64,000 bases of DNA from Streptomyces sp. SCL15-4 (GTDB taxonomy: Bacteria > Actinomycetota > Actinomycetes > Streptomycetales > Streptomycetaceae). Of this stretch, positions 51,830 to 60,657 are shown piece by piece. The DNA lies in assembly GCF_033366695.1 (NCBI RefSeq), contig NZ_JAOBTQ010000001.1, positions 6,634,001-6,698,000 on the forward strand. Direction: 5' to 3'. How positions within the stretch are numbered: the stretch's first letter is position 1; each line of letters starts with the position of its first letter. Below the pieces are notes generated by a model, which worked only from the letters and a program-made list of their open reading frames with translations, made no database searches and was not told the DNA's origin. The position numbers were made by a program, and so were the translations under genes.

Positions 51830-52891
51830 ATGATTCGCATCAAGGCACGGGCGCCCACCGGGCGGACAACCGTCCTGCCCACGGTCTGGGGAGCCGCCGC
51901 GGTCGGCTACAAGTTCGGCTGCCCGCTCGCCCAGCAGAACGGGCTCGGGGCGCGCATCGTGACCAGCGCCGTGTTCTTCGCCGTCGGCACCGGCCTCATA
52001 CTGCACGTCCGCCGCACCCTGCTGAGGGAGCTGCGGCTCGCCCGGCGGGTGGCGCGCGCCGCGCAGAACGTCGTCCTGCGCCCGCTGCCGCCGCGTCTCG
52101 GCGGGATCGACGTCGCCGCCGCGCAGCTCTCCGCCGACCGGGGCGCGAGCGTGGGCGGCGATCTGTACGAGGCCGTCGCCACCGAGCACGGCGTGCGGGT
52201 GGTGATGGGCGACGTGCGGGGCCACGGCCTGGCCGCCCTCGGCACCGTCGCCGCCCTGCTCGGCAGCTTCCGCGAGGCCGCGCACGACGAGGTCCGGCTG
52301 GACCGCGTACTGCGCCGGCTGGACCGGGCCCTCGCCCGCCATCTGCGCGACCGCGCCCGTACCGGACACCCGGCGCACGCCGGCGCCGAACCGGACCCGG
52401 TCTCCGAGGAGTTCGTCACCGTGCTGCTCCTGGAGATCGGCCACGACGGCGAGGTGCGTGCCCTCAACTGCGGCCACCCCTGGCCGTATCTGCTCAGCGG
52501 TACGACGGTCGGTCCGCTCTCGCGCCTCGATCCGCTGCCGCCGCTCGGGCCGTTCCCGCTGCCAGCCGAGCCGGCGGTCCGCTCCTGCGGCCGGCTGCTG
52601 CCGGGGGAGTTGCTGGTGCTGTTCACGGACGGGGCGGAGGAGGCGCGGGACGCGCGAGGGCGGTTCTTCCCGCTGCCGGAGGTGCTGGCGGACGCGGTGC
52701 GCGGGCAGCCGGTCACCCCGCAGACGGTCCTGCGCACGGTCTTCGGCGCCCTCCTCGACCACACCGGCGGCACCCCGGACGACGACGCCGCCCTCCTGGT
52801 GCTGTCCAGCGCGCGCGGACCCGGCCCCGAGGCGGCGGCGGACCCCGGCGCCCGGTTCACACCCCGTGTGAAGGCGGAGCCACTACGCTGA
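51830..52891 (+). CDS. SpoIIE-type PP2C protein phosphatase, membrane bound
   Basis: 353 residues. Two hydrophobic segments near the N-terminus (about 12-60) precede a PP2C-like SpoIIE domain: SADRGASVGGDLYEAV and VMGDVRGHG bind metal, followed by LFTDGAEEARD and TPDDDAALLVL. It should dephosphorylate an anti-anti-sigma factor or similar partner at the membrane. No sigma-regulator genes are adjacent. ATG 51830 is preferred; an upstream in-frame GTG at 51719 lacks homology. The NsdA-like gene follows after 28 bases. Confidence 0.88.
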   Translation: MIRIKARAPTGRTTVLPTVWGAAAVGYKFGCPLAQQNGLGARIVTSAVFFAVGTGLILHVRRTLLRELRLARRVARAAQNVVLRPLPPRLGGIDVAAAQLSADRGASVGGDLYEAVATEHGVRVVMGDVRGHGLAALGTVAALLGSFREAAHDEVRLDRVLRRLDRALARHLRDRARTGHPAHAGAEPDPVSEEFVTVLLLEIGHDGEVRALNCGHPWPYLLSGTTVGPLSRLDPLPPLGPFPLPAEPAVRSCGRLLPGELLVLFTDGAEEARDARGRFFPLPEVLADAVRGQPVTPQTVLRTVFGALLDHTGGTPDDDAALLVLSSARGPGPEAAADPGARFTPRVKAEPLR

Positions 52892-52919
52892 CCGCATCAG
52901 GCCATCCGGGGGTCATCCC

Positions 52920-54260
52920 ATGCAGCCCAACACTCTGCTCGACGCCATCCTGGACGAGGCGGGCATCTCGCACGCCGGCCTCGCCGCCCACGTCAACCAG
53001 GCGGGCCGCGGACGCGGTCTCGCGCTGCGCTACGAACACACCGCCGTGGCACGGTGGCTGAAGGGCCAGCGGCCCCGCGGCCAGGTGCCCGACCTGATCT
53101 GCGAGGTGCTGGCGGCGCGGCTCCAGCGGCCCGTCACGCTCGACGACATCGGGCTCGGCGTGCCCGGCGAACCCGCCGGCTCGCACGCCGGTTCGCTCGG
53201 CCGGTTCGTGGAGCGGGCCACCGCCCTGTGGCGGTCGGACGAACAGCAGCGGCCCCACGTGCTCGGCGCCTGCGCGGTCACCGGGACGCCCGCCGTGATG
53301 CCGGTGTGGGAGTGGGAGAACCCGCCCGAGGACGTCGACGTCTCCCGGGGCGGCCGGCAGCAGGTGACCGCGGCCGACATCGAGGTGCTGCGCGCCGCCC
53401 GAGCGCACTACGAGCAGATGTACCGCAAGGCCGGCGGGATCGCGACCCGGACCCGCGTCGTCGGCTTCCTCAACGCCGAGGCCGCGCCGCTGCTGCGGGG
53501 CAGTTACACCGACGCCACCGGACGCCAACTGCACCGGGCCACCGGCGGCTTGGTGGCGATCGCGGGCATCTGCGCGTACGACTCCGACGCCCACGGACTG
53601 GCCCAGCGCTACTTCCACCAGGCGCTCAGGCTCGCCAAGGCCAGCGGGGACCGGGGGCTCGGGGCGTATGTGATCGCGCTGCTGGTCAACCAGTCGCTGT
53701 TCATGCGGGAGTACCGGCAGGCCGTCGCCTTCGCCGAGGCCGCGCTGCGCACCGCCGGCCGGCACATCACCCCCGCGCTCGCCTCCGACCTGTACGCCAT
53801 GCAGGCCAAGGCGTACGCCCACCTCGGCGACGGCGGCGGCGCGCTGTCCCGCATCCGGCGCGCGGAGACGGCGGCCGAGCGGATCCGGCGCGGCCACGAG
53901 CCCGACGAGACCGGCTATGTGCAGCCGGGACTGGTCCATGTGCAGGTGGCCGAGGCGCTGCTCAGCCTCGGCGACCTGACCGCGGCCCGGGAGCACGCGG
54001 CGGCGGCCGTCGGCACCCCCGCCCACGACCGGGGACGGGTGCACCGGCTGGCCATGCTCAGCACCATCGAGCTGCGCCGGGGCAACGCCGACCGGGCCGT
54101 CGCCACCGCGGTGCAGATGGCGGAGCAGGCCCGCGGCATGGAGTCCCAGCGGCTGCGCGACCGGCTCCGCGCGGTGCGCGAGCATCTGGTGCGCTGCGGC
54201 TCGGCCGGCACCGCCGAGGCCGCCGAACTGATCGACGGAGCGCTGCGCGTGCCGTTGTAG
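52920..54260 (+). CDS. NsdA-like TPR regulatory protein
   Basis: 446 residues. An N-terminal helix-turn-helix-like segment (LDAILDEAGISHAGLAAHVNQAGRGRGLALRYEHTAVARWLKGQRPRG) is followed by helical repeats of TPR type (about 170-430, with ALAQRYFHQALRLAKASGDRGL-like units). This resembles the Streptomyces NsdA/NsdB group, named for negative effects on sporulation and antibiotic production. Identity as a paralogue rather than NsdA itself is likely. Close spacing suggests co-transcription with the SpoIIE phosphatase gene. Confidence 0.85.
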   Translation: MQPNTLLDAILDEAGISHAGLAAHVNQAGRGRGLALRYEHTAVARWLKGQRPRGQVPDLICEVLAARLQRPVTLDDIGLGVPGEPAGSHAGSLGRFVERATALWRSDEQQRPHVLGACAVTGTPAVMPVWEWENPPEDVDVSRGGRQQVTAADIEVLRAARAHYEQMYRKAGGIATRTRVVGFLNAEAAPLLRGSYTDATGRQLHRATGGLVAIAGICAYDSDAHGLAQRYFHQALRLAKASGDRGLGAYVIALLVNQSLFMREYRQAVAFAEAALRTAGRHITPALASDLYAMQAKAYAHLGDGGGALSRIRRAETAAERIRRGHEPDETGYVQPGLVHVQVAEALLSLGDLTAAREHAAAAVGTPAHDRGRVHRLAMLSTIELRRGNADRAVATAVQMAEQARGMESQRLRDRLRAVREHLVRCGSAGTAEAAELIDGALRVPL

Positions 54261-54295
54261 GCCCACTGTGGGGTACACGGTCCCTGCTGCGATAT

Positions 54296-54320
54296 TGCCA
54301 CTCCCCGACGGAAGGTGGCA
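54296..54320. promoter_or_regulatory. Inverted repeat before NUDIX gene
   Basis: TGCCAC (54296-54301) and GTGGCA (54315-54320) with a 13-base spacer lie directly before the preferred GTG start and include its GGAAGG RBS. It could be an operator or a translation-blocking hairpin. Confidence 0.45.
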
Positions 54321-54324
54321 TACC

Positions 54325-54861
54325 GTGCAGTGGACGAAACACTGTGAAAAAACCGTGTATGAGAACCGCTGGTTCCGTGTCAACCTCGCGGATGTCGAGC
54401 TGCCGGACGGCCGGCACCTCGACCACTTCCTCATCCGGATGCGCCCCGTGGCCGTGGCGACGATCGTCAACGAGGCGAACGAGGTGCTGCTGCTGTGGCG
54501 GCACCGCTTCATCACCGACAGCTGGGGCTGGGAGCTGGCGGCGGGCGTCGTCGAGGACGGCGAGGACATCGCGTGCGCGGCGGCCAGGGAACTGGAGGAG
54601 GAGACCGGCTGGCGGCCGGGGCCCCTGCACCACCTCATGAGCGTGGAGCCGTCCAACGGCCTCACCGACGCCCGGCACCACGTCTACTGGTCCGACCGGG
54701 GCGAGCACGTCGGACATCCCGTGGACGACTTCGAGTCGGACCGGCGGGAATGGGTCCCCCTCAAACTCGTCCCCGACCTCATCGCCCGTGGGGAGGTCCC
54801 GGCCGCCAACATGGCGGCCGCGTTACTGCTGCTGCACCACCTCAGGCTCGCCGAGGGCTAA
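54325..54861 (+). CDS. NUDIX hydrolase (ADP-sugar diphosphatase-like)
   Basis: 178 residues. The NUDIX box is complete: G-x5-E-x7-REL-EEETGW (GVVEDGEDIACAAARELEEE, then TGW). The N-terminal strand pattern (TVYENRWFRVNLADVELPDGRHLDHF) matches ADP-ribose/ADP-sugar pyrophosphatases. It would cleave a nucleoside diphosphate linked to another group. GTG 54325 is preferred because of GGAAGG upstream; GTG 54268 is an alternative adding 19 residues. The end overlaps the convergent small gene by four bases. Confidence 0.9.
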   Translation: MQWTKHCEKTVYENRWFRVNLADVELPDGRHLDHFLIRMRPVAVATIVNEANEVLLLWRHRFITDSWGWELAAGVVEDGEDIACAAARELEEETGWRPGPLHHLMSVEPSNGLTDARHHVYWSDRGEHVGHPVDDFESDRREWVPLKLVPDLIARGEVPAANMAAALLLLHHLRLAEG

Positions 54862-55118
54862 TGGGCCTTCAGCGCCTGCCACAGCGTCACCACGAGCGCG
54901 CCGACCGCGGTCAGCGCGGCGAGCGAGGGCAGCGGCCAGCGCGCGTGTTCCAGCGAGGCCATCCGGGAGTTCAGGTCGTCCAGTTCCTTGGCGGTCTCCT
55001 CGGTGCGGTGGCGGAGCAGTGCCAGGCCTCCCTCGACTCGGGCGTACGCCACATCAAGGCGGCGCCGTAACTCTGCGAGTTCTCCATGGACCACGGGATG
55101 CTCCGGTTCGACGGTCAC
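54858..55118 (-). CDS. Small coiled-coil protein with C-terminal membrane anchor
   Basis: 86 residues from GTG behind AGGAGCGG. The first 55 residues are charged and helical (HGELAELRRRLDVAYARVEGGLALLRHRTEETAKELDDLNSRM), likely a coiled coil; the last 22 (LPSLAALTAVGALVVTLWQAL) form a membrane helix. It is a tail-anchored protein of unknown function, perhaps a scaffold at the membrane. I recognise no family. Confidence 0.75.
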   Translation of the reverse strand: MTVEPEHPVVHGELAELRRRLDVAYARVEGGLALLRHRTEETAKELDDLNSRMASLEHARWPLPSLAALTAVGALVVTLWQALKAH

Positions 55119-55260
55119 GGGTCCGCTCCTCTCGGTAGTCGAAATGAATGGTTCCGCATCCCTTGCATGCGCATCATGAGTCAACTCGCCTGGTGGGCGC
55201 GTGGGGAGCGTGTGCGGCGGGCATCTGTGTGCCCGGCGCGCACACGGTGTGTGAAACGGT

Positions 55261-55293
55261 CGGGCCCGGCACCGTACTCCGGTGCCGGGCCCG
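55261..55293 (-). terminator. Terminator of 3-hydroxyacyl-CoA dehydrogenase gene
   Basis: Perfect 13-bp stem CGGGCCCGGCACC/GGTGCCGGGCCCG with a 7-base loop, 20 bases past the stop of the minus-strand gene. Confidence 0.85.
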
Positions 55294-55312
55294 ATGGCGT
55301 CGCTCTTCGTAA

Positions 55313-56173
55313 TCAGCCGTAGGTGTAGAAGCCCGAGCCGGTCTTCCGGCCGAGCCGGCCCGCCTCCACCATGCGCTGGAGCAGCGGGGGAGCGGCGTAC
55401 AGCGGCTCCTTGTACTCGGCGTACATCGAGTTGGCGATGGAGACGATGGTGTCCAGGCCGATCAGGTCGGACAGCTTCAGCGGGCCCATCGGGTGGGCGC
55501 AGCCCATCTCCATGCCGTTGTCGATGTCCTCGCGGCTGGCGATGCCGGACTCGAACATCCGGATCGCGGAGAGCAGATAGGGCACCAGCAGCGCGTTCAC
55601 CACGAATCCGGAGCGGTCCTGGGCGCGGATGGCGTGCTTGCCGAGCGCCTTCTCGGCGAAGACCTGGGCACGGCTCAGCGTGCCCTCGGAGGTGGTGAGC
55701 GCCGGGATCAGCTCGACCAGCTGCTGCACCGGGGCCGGGTTGAAGAAGTGGATGCCGACCACATGGTCCGGGCGGGAGGTGGCGACGGCCAGCTTCACCA
55801 GCGGGATCGAGGAGGTGTTGGAGGCCAGGATGGCGTCCGGCCGGGTCACCACCTGGTCGAGCACCTGGAAGATCTCGGTCTTGACCTGCTCGTTCTCCAC
55901 GACGGCCTCGATCACCAGGTCCCGGTCGGCGAACTCGCCGAGGTCGGTGGTGAAGCTCAGCCGGGCCTGGGCGGAGTCCCGCTCCGCCTCGGTGATCTTG
56001 CCGCGCTCGGCGGCCTTGGCCAGGGAGTTGTACAGCCGGGTACGGCCGAACTCCAGGGCCTCGCCGGTGGTCTCGGCGACCTTCACGTCCAGTCCCGCGC
56101 GGGCGCACACCTCGGCGATGCCCGCGCCCATCTGGCCGCAGCCCACGACTCCGACGCGCTCGATGTCGGTCAC
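55313..56173 (-). CDS. 3-hydroxybutyryl-CoA dehydrogenase
   Basis: 286 residues of the FadB2/Hbd family, which interconverts 3-hydroxyacyl-CoA and acetoacetyl-CoA with NAD(P). The Rossmann motif is GVVGCGQMGAGIAEVCARAG; the catalytic His-Glu pair lies in GIHFFNPAPVQQLVELI; the C-terminal dimer domain has GSGFYTYG at the end. GTG start (VTDIERVGVVG) after AAGGGGA. It likely serves fatty-acid degradation, butyryl-CoA or polyhydroxybutyrate precursor supply. Confidence 0.95.
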   Translation of the reverse strand: MTDIERVGVVGCGQMGAGIAEVCARAGLDVKVAETTGEALEFGRTRLYNSLAKAAERGKITEAERDSAQARLSFTTDLGEFADRDLVIEAVVENEQVKTEIFQVLDQVVTRPDAILASNTSSIPLVKLAVATSRPDHVVGIHFFNPAPVQQLVELIPALTTSEGTLSRAQVFAEKALGKHAIRAQDRSGFVVNALLVPYLLSAIRMFESGIASREDIDNGMEMGCAHPMGPLKLSDLIGLDTIVSIANSMYAEYKEPLYAAPPLLQRMVEAGRLGRKTGSGFYTYG

Positions 56174-56345
56174 ATCGTCCCCTTCGCTGGTCTTCCGGCT
56201 GGCTGGCAGGACCTCCGGGTTTCGGCGCCTGCTCCGATCGTGCACGTTACCGCCAAGTATCGATGATCGATCGCCCGGGTGGGGGCATGCTGGAGCGCGG
56301 AACGATCCGTGAGCGAGCGGATCCGGAGCGTACGGGAGGTACCCG

Positions 56346-57608
56346 GTGGCACGCGTCTCGCGGCGGGTCCTGGCCCGGGCCGCACTGTCCGCACTGGCCG
56401 TGCCGGCCCCCGCCCCGGGCGCGCCGCCGCCCGGAACCGCCGCGGTCGCCGCCGCGGGCCCGCGCCGTCCGCCGCGGGCCGCCGGCGAGCTGCGGGGCGT
56501 CTGGATCGCGACCGTCGCCAACCGGGACTGGCCCTCGCGGCCCGGCCTCACGGCGGCCCGGCAGCGCGCCGAGCTGACCGCGCACCTCGACCGCGCGGTC
56601 CGCGCCCGGCTCAACACGGTGATCCTCCAGGTGCGGCCGGCCGCCGACGCGCTGTGGCCGTCGCCGTACGAGCCCTGGTCCGAGTGGCTCACCGGCACCC
56701 AGGGCCGGAACCCGGGCTGGGACCCGCTGGGCACCGCCGTCGAGGAGGCCCATGCCCGGAGCCTGGCACTGCATGCCTGGTTCAATCCGTACCGGGTCGC
56801 GAACCACACCGATCCCACCCGGCTGGCCCCTTCCCACCCGGCCCGCAGGCACCCCGGCTGGGTGGTGCCGTACGGCGGCCGGCTGTACTACAACCCGGGG
56901 CTGCCCGAGGTCCGCGCCTTCGTGCGGCGGGCGATGCTGGACGCGGTCGCCCGCTATCCGGTCGACGCCGTCCACTTCGACGACTACTTCTACCCCTATC
57001 CGGTCGCCGGGCAGACCTTCGACGACGACGAGGCCTACGACCGCCACGGCGGTGCCTTCCCGCACCGGGCCGCCTGGCGCCGGGACAACATCGACACGCT
57101 GGTGCGGGAGACGGCCGCCGGGATCCGCCGGGTCCGGCCCGGCACCCGGTTCGGGATCAGCCCGTTCGGCGTCTGGCGCAACGCCGCCACCGATCCGCGC
57201 GGCTCCGGGACCCGGGCGGGCGTCCAGACGTACGACGACCTGTACGCGGATACCCGCACCTGGGTCCGCGAGCACTGGATCGACTACGTCGTCCCGCAGC
57301 TGTACTGGCACATCGGCGACCCCGCCGCCGACTACGCGGCCCTCGTCGCCTGGTGGTCCGAGGCCGCCCGGTCCACCGCGACGCACCTGTACCTCGGCGA
57401 GGCGCTGTACAAGGCGGGCGCGGCCGGGCAGCCGGCGGCCTGGCAGGACCCGGCCGAGCTGTCCCGGCATCTCACGCTCGCCGCCCGGTATCCGCAGGTG
57501 CGCGGGCATGTGTTCTTCGCCGCCGGGGACCTGGCGGCCGACCCGGCCGGCGCGATGGCGCGTGTGGTCGCCGACCACTACCGGGGGCCGGCGAGACCAC
57601 CGCGCTGA
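56346..57608 (+). CDS. Secreted GHL10/DUF187 glycosyl hydrolase-like protein
   Basis: 420 residues. An N-terminal signal-like segment (MARVSRRVLARAALSALAVPAPAPGA) is followed by the family-10-like glycosyl hydrolase barrel: ELRGVWIATVANRDWPS, LNTVILQVRPAADALWPS, LHAWFNPYRV, VDAVHFDDYFYP and FGISPFGVWRN, with the Asp/Glu residues expected for catalysis. Relatives act on cell-surface or peptidoglycan-like glycans; the substrate is unknown. GTG start after GGGAGG. It converges on the DUF1918 gene, ending one base before it. Confidence 0.9.
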   Translation: MARVSRRVLARAALSALAVPAPAPGAPPPGTAAVAAAGPRRPPRAAGELRGVWIATVANRDWPSRPGLTAARQRAELTAHLDRAVRARLNTVILQVRPAADALWPSPYEPWSEWLTGTQGRNPGWDPLGTAVEEAHARSLALHAWFNPYRVANHTDPTRLAPSHPARRHPGWVVPYGGRLYYNPGLPEVRAFVRRAMLDAVARYPVDAVHFDDYFYPYPVAGQTFDDDEAYDRHGGAFPHRAAWRRDNIDTLVRETAAGIRRVRPGTRFGISPFGVWRNAATDPRGSGTRAGVQTYDDLYADTRTWVREHWIDYVVPQLYWHIGDPAADYAALVAWWSEAARSTATHLYLGEALYKAGAAGQPAAWQDPAELSRHLTLAARYPQVRGHVFFAAGDLAADPAGAMARVVADHYRGPARPPR

Positions 57609-57806
57609 CTACGGCTGCCGCTCGTTCCTGTGCTCGACCTGGCAGTCGGGCCCGGGAGACATGATCGTCTCGTGTCCGTTCTCGGCGCGGACGCGGTACG
57701 GCGGATTGCCCTCGGAACCGAGTACTTCGACCACTTCCACGACATGGTCCTGCTGGCCCACCACCCTGCCGTGCTGGACCAGCCTGTCGCCCTTGGACGC
57801 GTGCAT
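57609..57806 (-). CDS. DUF1918 protein
   Basis: 65 residues. KGDRLVQHGRVVGQQDHVVEVVEVLGSEGNPPYRVRAENGHETIMSPGPDC is the DUF1918 pattern, a small SH3-like beta barrel of actinobacteria. ATG after AAGGAGG. It is followed upstream on the same strand by the DMT exporter after 17 bases, so it is probably its co-transcribed second gene. The function is unknown. Confidence 0.87.
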   Translation of the reverse strand: MHASKGDRLVQHGRVVGQQDHVVEVVEVLGSEGNPPYRVRAENGHETIMSPGPDCQVEHRNERQP

Positions 57807-57823
57807 CGGGGCCCTCCTTGCGC

Positions 57824-58735
57824 TCACGACCGCTGCGTGACGGCGATGCACACGAGCACGGCCACGGCGGTCAGCGGTGCGGCCACCGTGAAGTGCTCGC
57901 CCAGCAGCAGCGCCGACCACACCAGTGTGAGCAGGGGCTGGGCCAACTGCAACTGGCTGGCCCGCGGGACGCCGATGGCGGCCATGCCCCGGTACCAGAC
58001 GACCAGACCGAGGAACTGCGAGCCGAGGGTCACCCACAGCAGCCCGGCGACGCCGTGCCCGGTCAGGTGCGCGGGCTCGTACGCCAGCGCCACCGCGGCG
58101 GCCGGCACGCTCAGCGGCAGACACAGCGCCAGCGCCCAGCCGATGACCTGCCAGCCCGGCATCACCCGGGCCAGCCGGCCGCCCTCGGTGTAGCCGGCCG
58201 CGCAGACCAGCAGGGCCGCGAAGAGATAGCCGTCGGCCGGGGTGAGGGCGCCGCCGCTCTGGGCGAGGGTGAAGGCGATCACGGCCGCCGCGCCCGCCAC
58301 GGCCGCCAGCCAGAACCGGCGGGAGGGCCTGACGCCGGTGCGCAGGGCCGAGAACACGGCCGTGGTCAGCGGCAGCAGCCCCACCACGACGGCCGCGTGC
58401 GCGGTGGTGGACGTCTGCAGGGCCAGCGTGGTCAGCATCGGGAAGCCCAGCACCACTCCGGCGGCGACCACGGCCAGCCCGGCCAGATGGCGGCGCGCCG
58501 GCAGCCGTACCCGCAGCGCCAGCAGACAGCCTCCGGCGACGAGGGCGGCGAGGACCGCGCGCACCGCCACCAGCGACCACGGGCCGAAGCTCTCCAGTCC
58601 CCAGGCGGTGGACGGGAAGGTCAGCGAGAAGGCGATCACACCGAGACCGGCCTGGAGGGTGCCCAGGCCGCGGAGGTCTCCGGGAGTGGTGACCGCTATC
58701 GGGCTCGCGGTAGTAGCGCTACTCTGTGTTCTCAT
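57824..58735 (-). CDS. EamA-family (DMT) transporter
   Basis: 303 residues with ten hydrophobic segments in two EamA repeats (first about 28-150, second about 165-300). QLQLAQPLLTLVWSALLLGEH is the typical end of the second repeat. It probably exports an amino acid or metabolite. Its ATG shares two base pairs with the ATG of the divergent MocR regulator, so there is no space for a leader or RBS and the mRNA must be leaderless. The MocR protein is the evident candidate controller. Confidence 0.9.
   Translation of the reverse strand: MRTQSSATTASPIAVTTPGDLRGLGTLQAGLGVIAFSLTFPSTAWGLESFGPWSLVAVRAVLAALVAGGCLLALRVRLPARRHLAGLAVVAAGVVLGFPMLTTLALQTSTTAHAAVVVGLLPLTTAVFSALRTGVRPSRRFWLAAVAGAAAVIAFTLAQSGGALTPADGYLFAALLVCAAGYTEGGRLARVMPGWQVIGWALALCLPLSVPAAAVALAYEPAHLTGHGVAGLLWVTLGSQFLGLVVWYRGMAAIGVPRASQLQLAQPLLTLVWSALLLGEHFTVAAPLTAVAVLVCIAVTQRS
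58712..58725. promoter_or_regulatory. Palindromic operator and -10 region at the DMT/MocR junction
   Basis: AGTAGCGCTACT (58712-58723) is a perfect 12-base palindrome inside the first codons of the DMT gene. TACTCT (58720-58725) overlaps it and lies 8 bases before the MocR ATG, the spacing expected for a leaderless transcript. Binding here would block the MocR promoter. Confidence 0.55.
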
Positions 58736-60167
58736 GCAACAGCGTAGCAGTGTGGGTGAATTGGTCGAACAGCTGCGACAGGAGCTGGACCGCTACTCTC
58801 CTGGTGGAAAGCTGCCGTCCAGCAGGGCCCTGGTCGCGCGGTTCCGGGTGAGTCCGGTGACCGTCTCCCGGGCCCTCGCCCGGCTCGCCGCCGAGGGCCT
58901 GGTGGTCACCCGCCCCGGTGCCGGTGCCTTCCGGGCCCGGCCGCACCAGTCGGCGGGACCCGCCGGGGACACCTCCTGGCAGGAGGTCGCCCTCAGCGCC
59001 GACGGCGCGGCCGACCTCGTCCCGCGCACGGTGGACGCCTCGGGCGTCACGGTCTCGCTGGCCGCCCCGCCGCCCGGAGTGCTGGAGTTCAGCGGCGGCT
59101 ACCCGCACCCCTGTCTGCAACCGGAGCGGGCCATGGCTGCGGCCCTGGCCCGGGCCGGCCGGCGGCCCGGCGCCTGGGAGCGACCGCCGCTGGAGGGGCT
59201 GCCCGAGCTGCGGGAGTGGTTCGCGCGCGGGATCGGCGGCGCCGTCACGGCCGCCGAGGTGCTGATCGCCGCGGGCGGCCAGGCGGCCCTGGCCACCGCG
59301 CTGCGCGCGCTCGCCCCGCCCGGCGCCCCGGTGCTGGTGGAGTCGCCCACCTATCCGGGCATGCTGGCCCTCGCCCGCGCGGCCGGGCTGCGGCCCGTCC
59401 CGGTGCCCGTGGACCCCGACGGAGTCCGTCCCGGCCTGCTCGCGGACGCCTTCCGCGCCACCGGCGCCCGGGTCTTCGTCTGCCAGCCGCTGTTCCAGAA
59501 CCCGACCGGTGCCGTGCTGGCCCCCGCCCGGCGCGCCGAGGTGCTGCGCATCGCCCGCGAGGCCGGCGCGTTCGTCGTCGAGGACGACTTCGTGCGCCGT
59601 CTCGCGCACGCCGACGCCGGGCCGCTGCCCCGGCCGCTGGCCGCCGACGACCCCGACGGCGTGGTCGTCCACGTCGGCTCGCTGACCAAGGCGACCTCGC
59701 CGAGCTTCCGGGTGAGCGCGCTGGCCGCGCGCGGGCCGGTGCTGGAACGCCTGCGCGCGATCCAGGTCGTGGACAGCTTCTTCGTGCCCCGCCCGCTCCA
59801 GGAGGCCGCTCTCGAACTCGTCGGCTCTCCGGCCTGGCCGCGCCATCTGCGCGCGCTGTCGGCCGAGCTGAAGACCCGCCGTGACGCCATGACGGGCGCG
59901 CTCGCCCGGGAGCTGCCCGAGCTGGCCCTGCCGCACATCCCGGCCGGCGGCTACCACCTGTGGCTGCGGCTGCCCGAGGGCCTGGACGAGGCCGCGCTGA
60001 CGGCGGCGGCGCTGCGCGCGGGCGTCGCCCTCACTCCCGGCCGCCCCTACTTCAGCGCCGAACCGCCCGCCGCCCACCTGCGGCTGAGCTTCGCCGCGGT
60101 GGCCGGCACCGGGGAGATCGCGGAGGGAGTGCGGCGGCTGCGCGCGGCGTGCGACGAGGTGCGGTGA
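58734..60167 (+). CDS. MocR-type regulator (GntR domain fused to aminotransferase)
   Basis: 477 residues. An N-terminal GntR winged helix (VGELVEQLRQELDRYSPGGKLPSSRALVARFRVSPVTVSRALARLAAEGLV) is joined to a class I aminotransferase-like domain (about 110-477). The PLP lysine is probably in VGSLTKATSPSFR, with QNPTG in the cofactor site. MocR proteins use PLP or its amino-acid adduct as signal. The divergent, overlapping DMT exporter gene is the likely target, as is common for the family. Confidence 0.93.
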   Translation: MQQRSSVGELVEQLRQELDRYSPGGKLPSSRALVARFRVSPVTVSRALARLAAEGLVVTRPGAGAFRARPHQSAGPAGDTSWQEVALSADGAADLVPRTVDASGVTVSLAAPPPGVLEFSGGYPHPCLQPERAMAAALARAGRRPGAWERPPLEGLPELREWFARGIGGAVTAAEVLIAAGGQAALATALRALAPPGAPVLVESPTYPGMLALARAAGLRPVPVPVDPDGVRPGLLADAFRATGARVFVCQPLFQNPTGAVLAPARRAEVLRIAREAGAFVVEDDFVRRLAHADAGPLPRPLAADDPDGVVVHVGSLTKATSPSFRVSALAARGPVLERLRAIQVVDSFFVPRPLQEAALELVGSPAWPRHLRALSAELKTRRDAMTGALARELPELALPHIPAGGYHLWLRLPEGLDEAALTAAALRAGVALTPGRPYFSAEPPAAHLRLSFAAVAGTGEIAEGVRRLRAACDEVR

Positions 60168-60210
60168 AAACCGCTCGTGAGTACCGGGTGCGAACTGTGA
60201 GGATCATCGT

Positions 60211-60648
60211 ATGAGTGATGCACCCGACCTCCCCGAGGGCTACGAGTTCTCCGCCGACCCGGCCCGCGTCGACGTCGACCGTGTGTACGGCTGGCTGTCG
60301 ACCGACACGTACTGGGCGCTCGGCCGCCCCCGCGAGAAGCACGAGCGGGCGATGGCGTCCTCGCTGAACTTCGGGGCCTACGACACGGCCTCGGGCGAGC
60401 AGGTGGCGTACGCCCGTGTGGTCACCGACCGGGCGATGTTCGCCTGGCTCGCCGATGTGTACGTCGACCCGTCGGTGCGCGGCAAGGGTGTCGGCACCGC
60501 GTTCGTCGGCCGGATCCGCGACCACCTCGCGCCCTTCGGGCTGCGCCGGCTGCTGCTCGCCACGGAGGACGCGCACGGGGTCTACGCCAAGCTGGGTTTC
60601 CGGCCGCTCGACCGGCCGGACCAGTGGATGGTGCACCTCTTCGAGTGA
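60211..60648 (+). CDS. GNAT-family N-acetyltransferase
   Basis: 145 residues. The acetyl-CoA motif is VDPSVRGKGVGTAFVGRIRDHL and the C-terminal strand pattern RLLLATEDAHGVYAKLGFRPL is typical of small GNAT enzymes. The substrate is unknown. It lies 43 bases downstream of the MocR gene in the same direction and may be on its transcript. Confidence 0.9.
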   Translation: MSDAPDLPEGYEFSADPARVDVDRVYGWLSTDTYWALGRPREKHERAMASSLNFGAYDTASGEQVAYARVVTDRAMFAWLADVYVDPSVRGKGVGTAFVGRIRDHLAPFGLRRLLLATEDAHGVYAKLGFRPLDRPDQWMVHLFE

Positions 60649-60657
60649 GCGCGCGGC

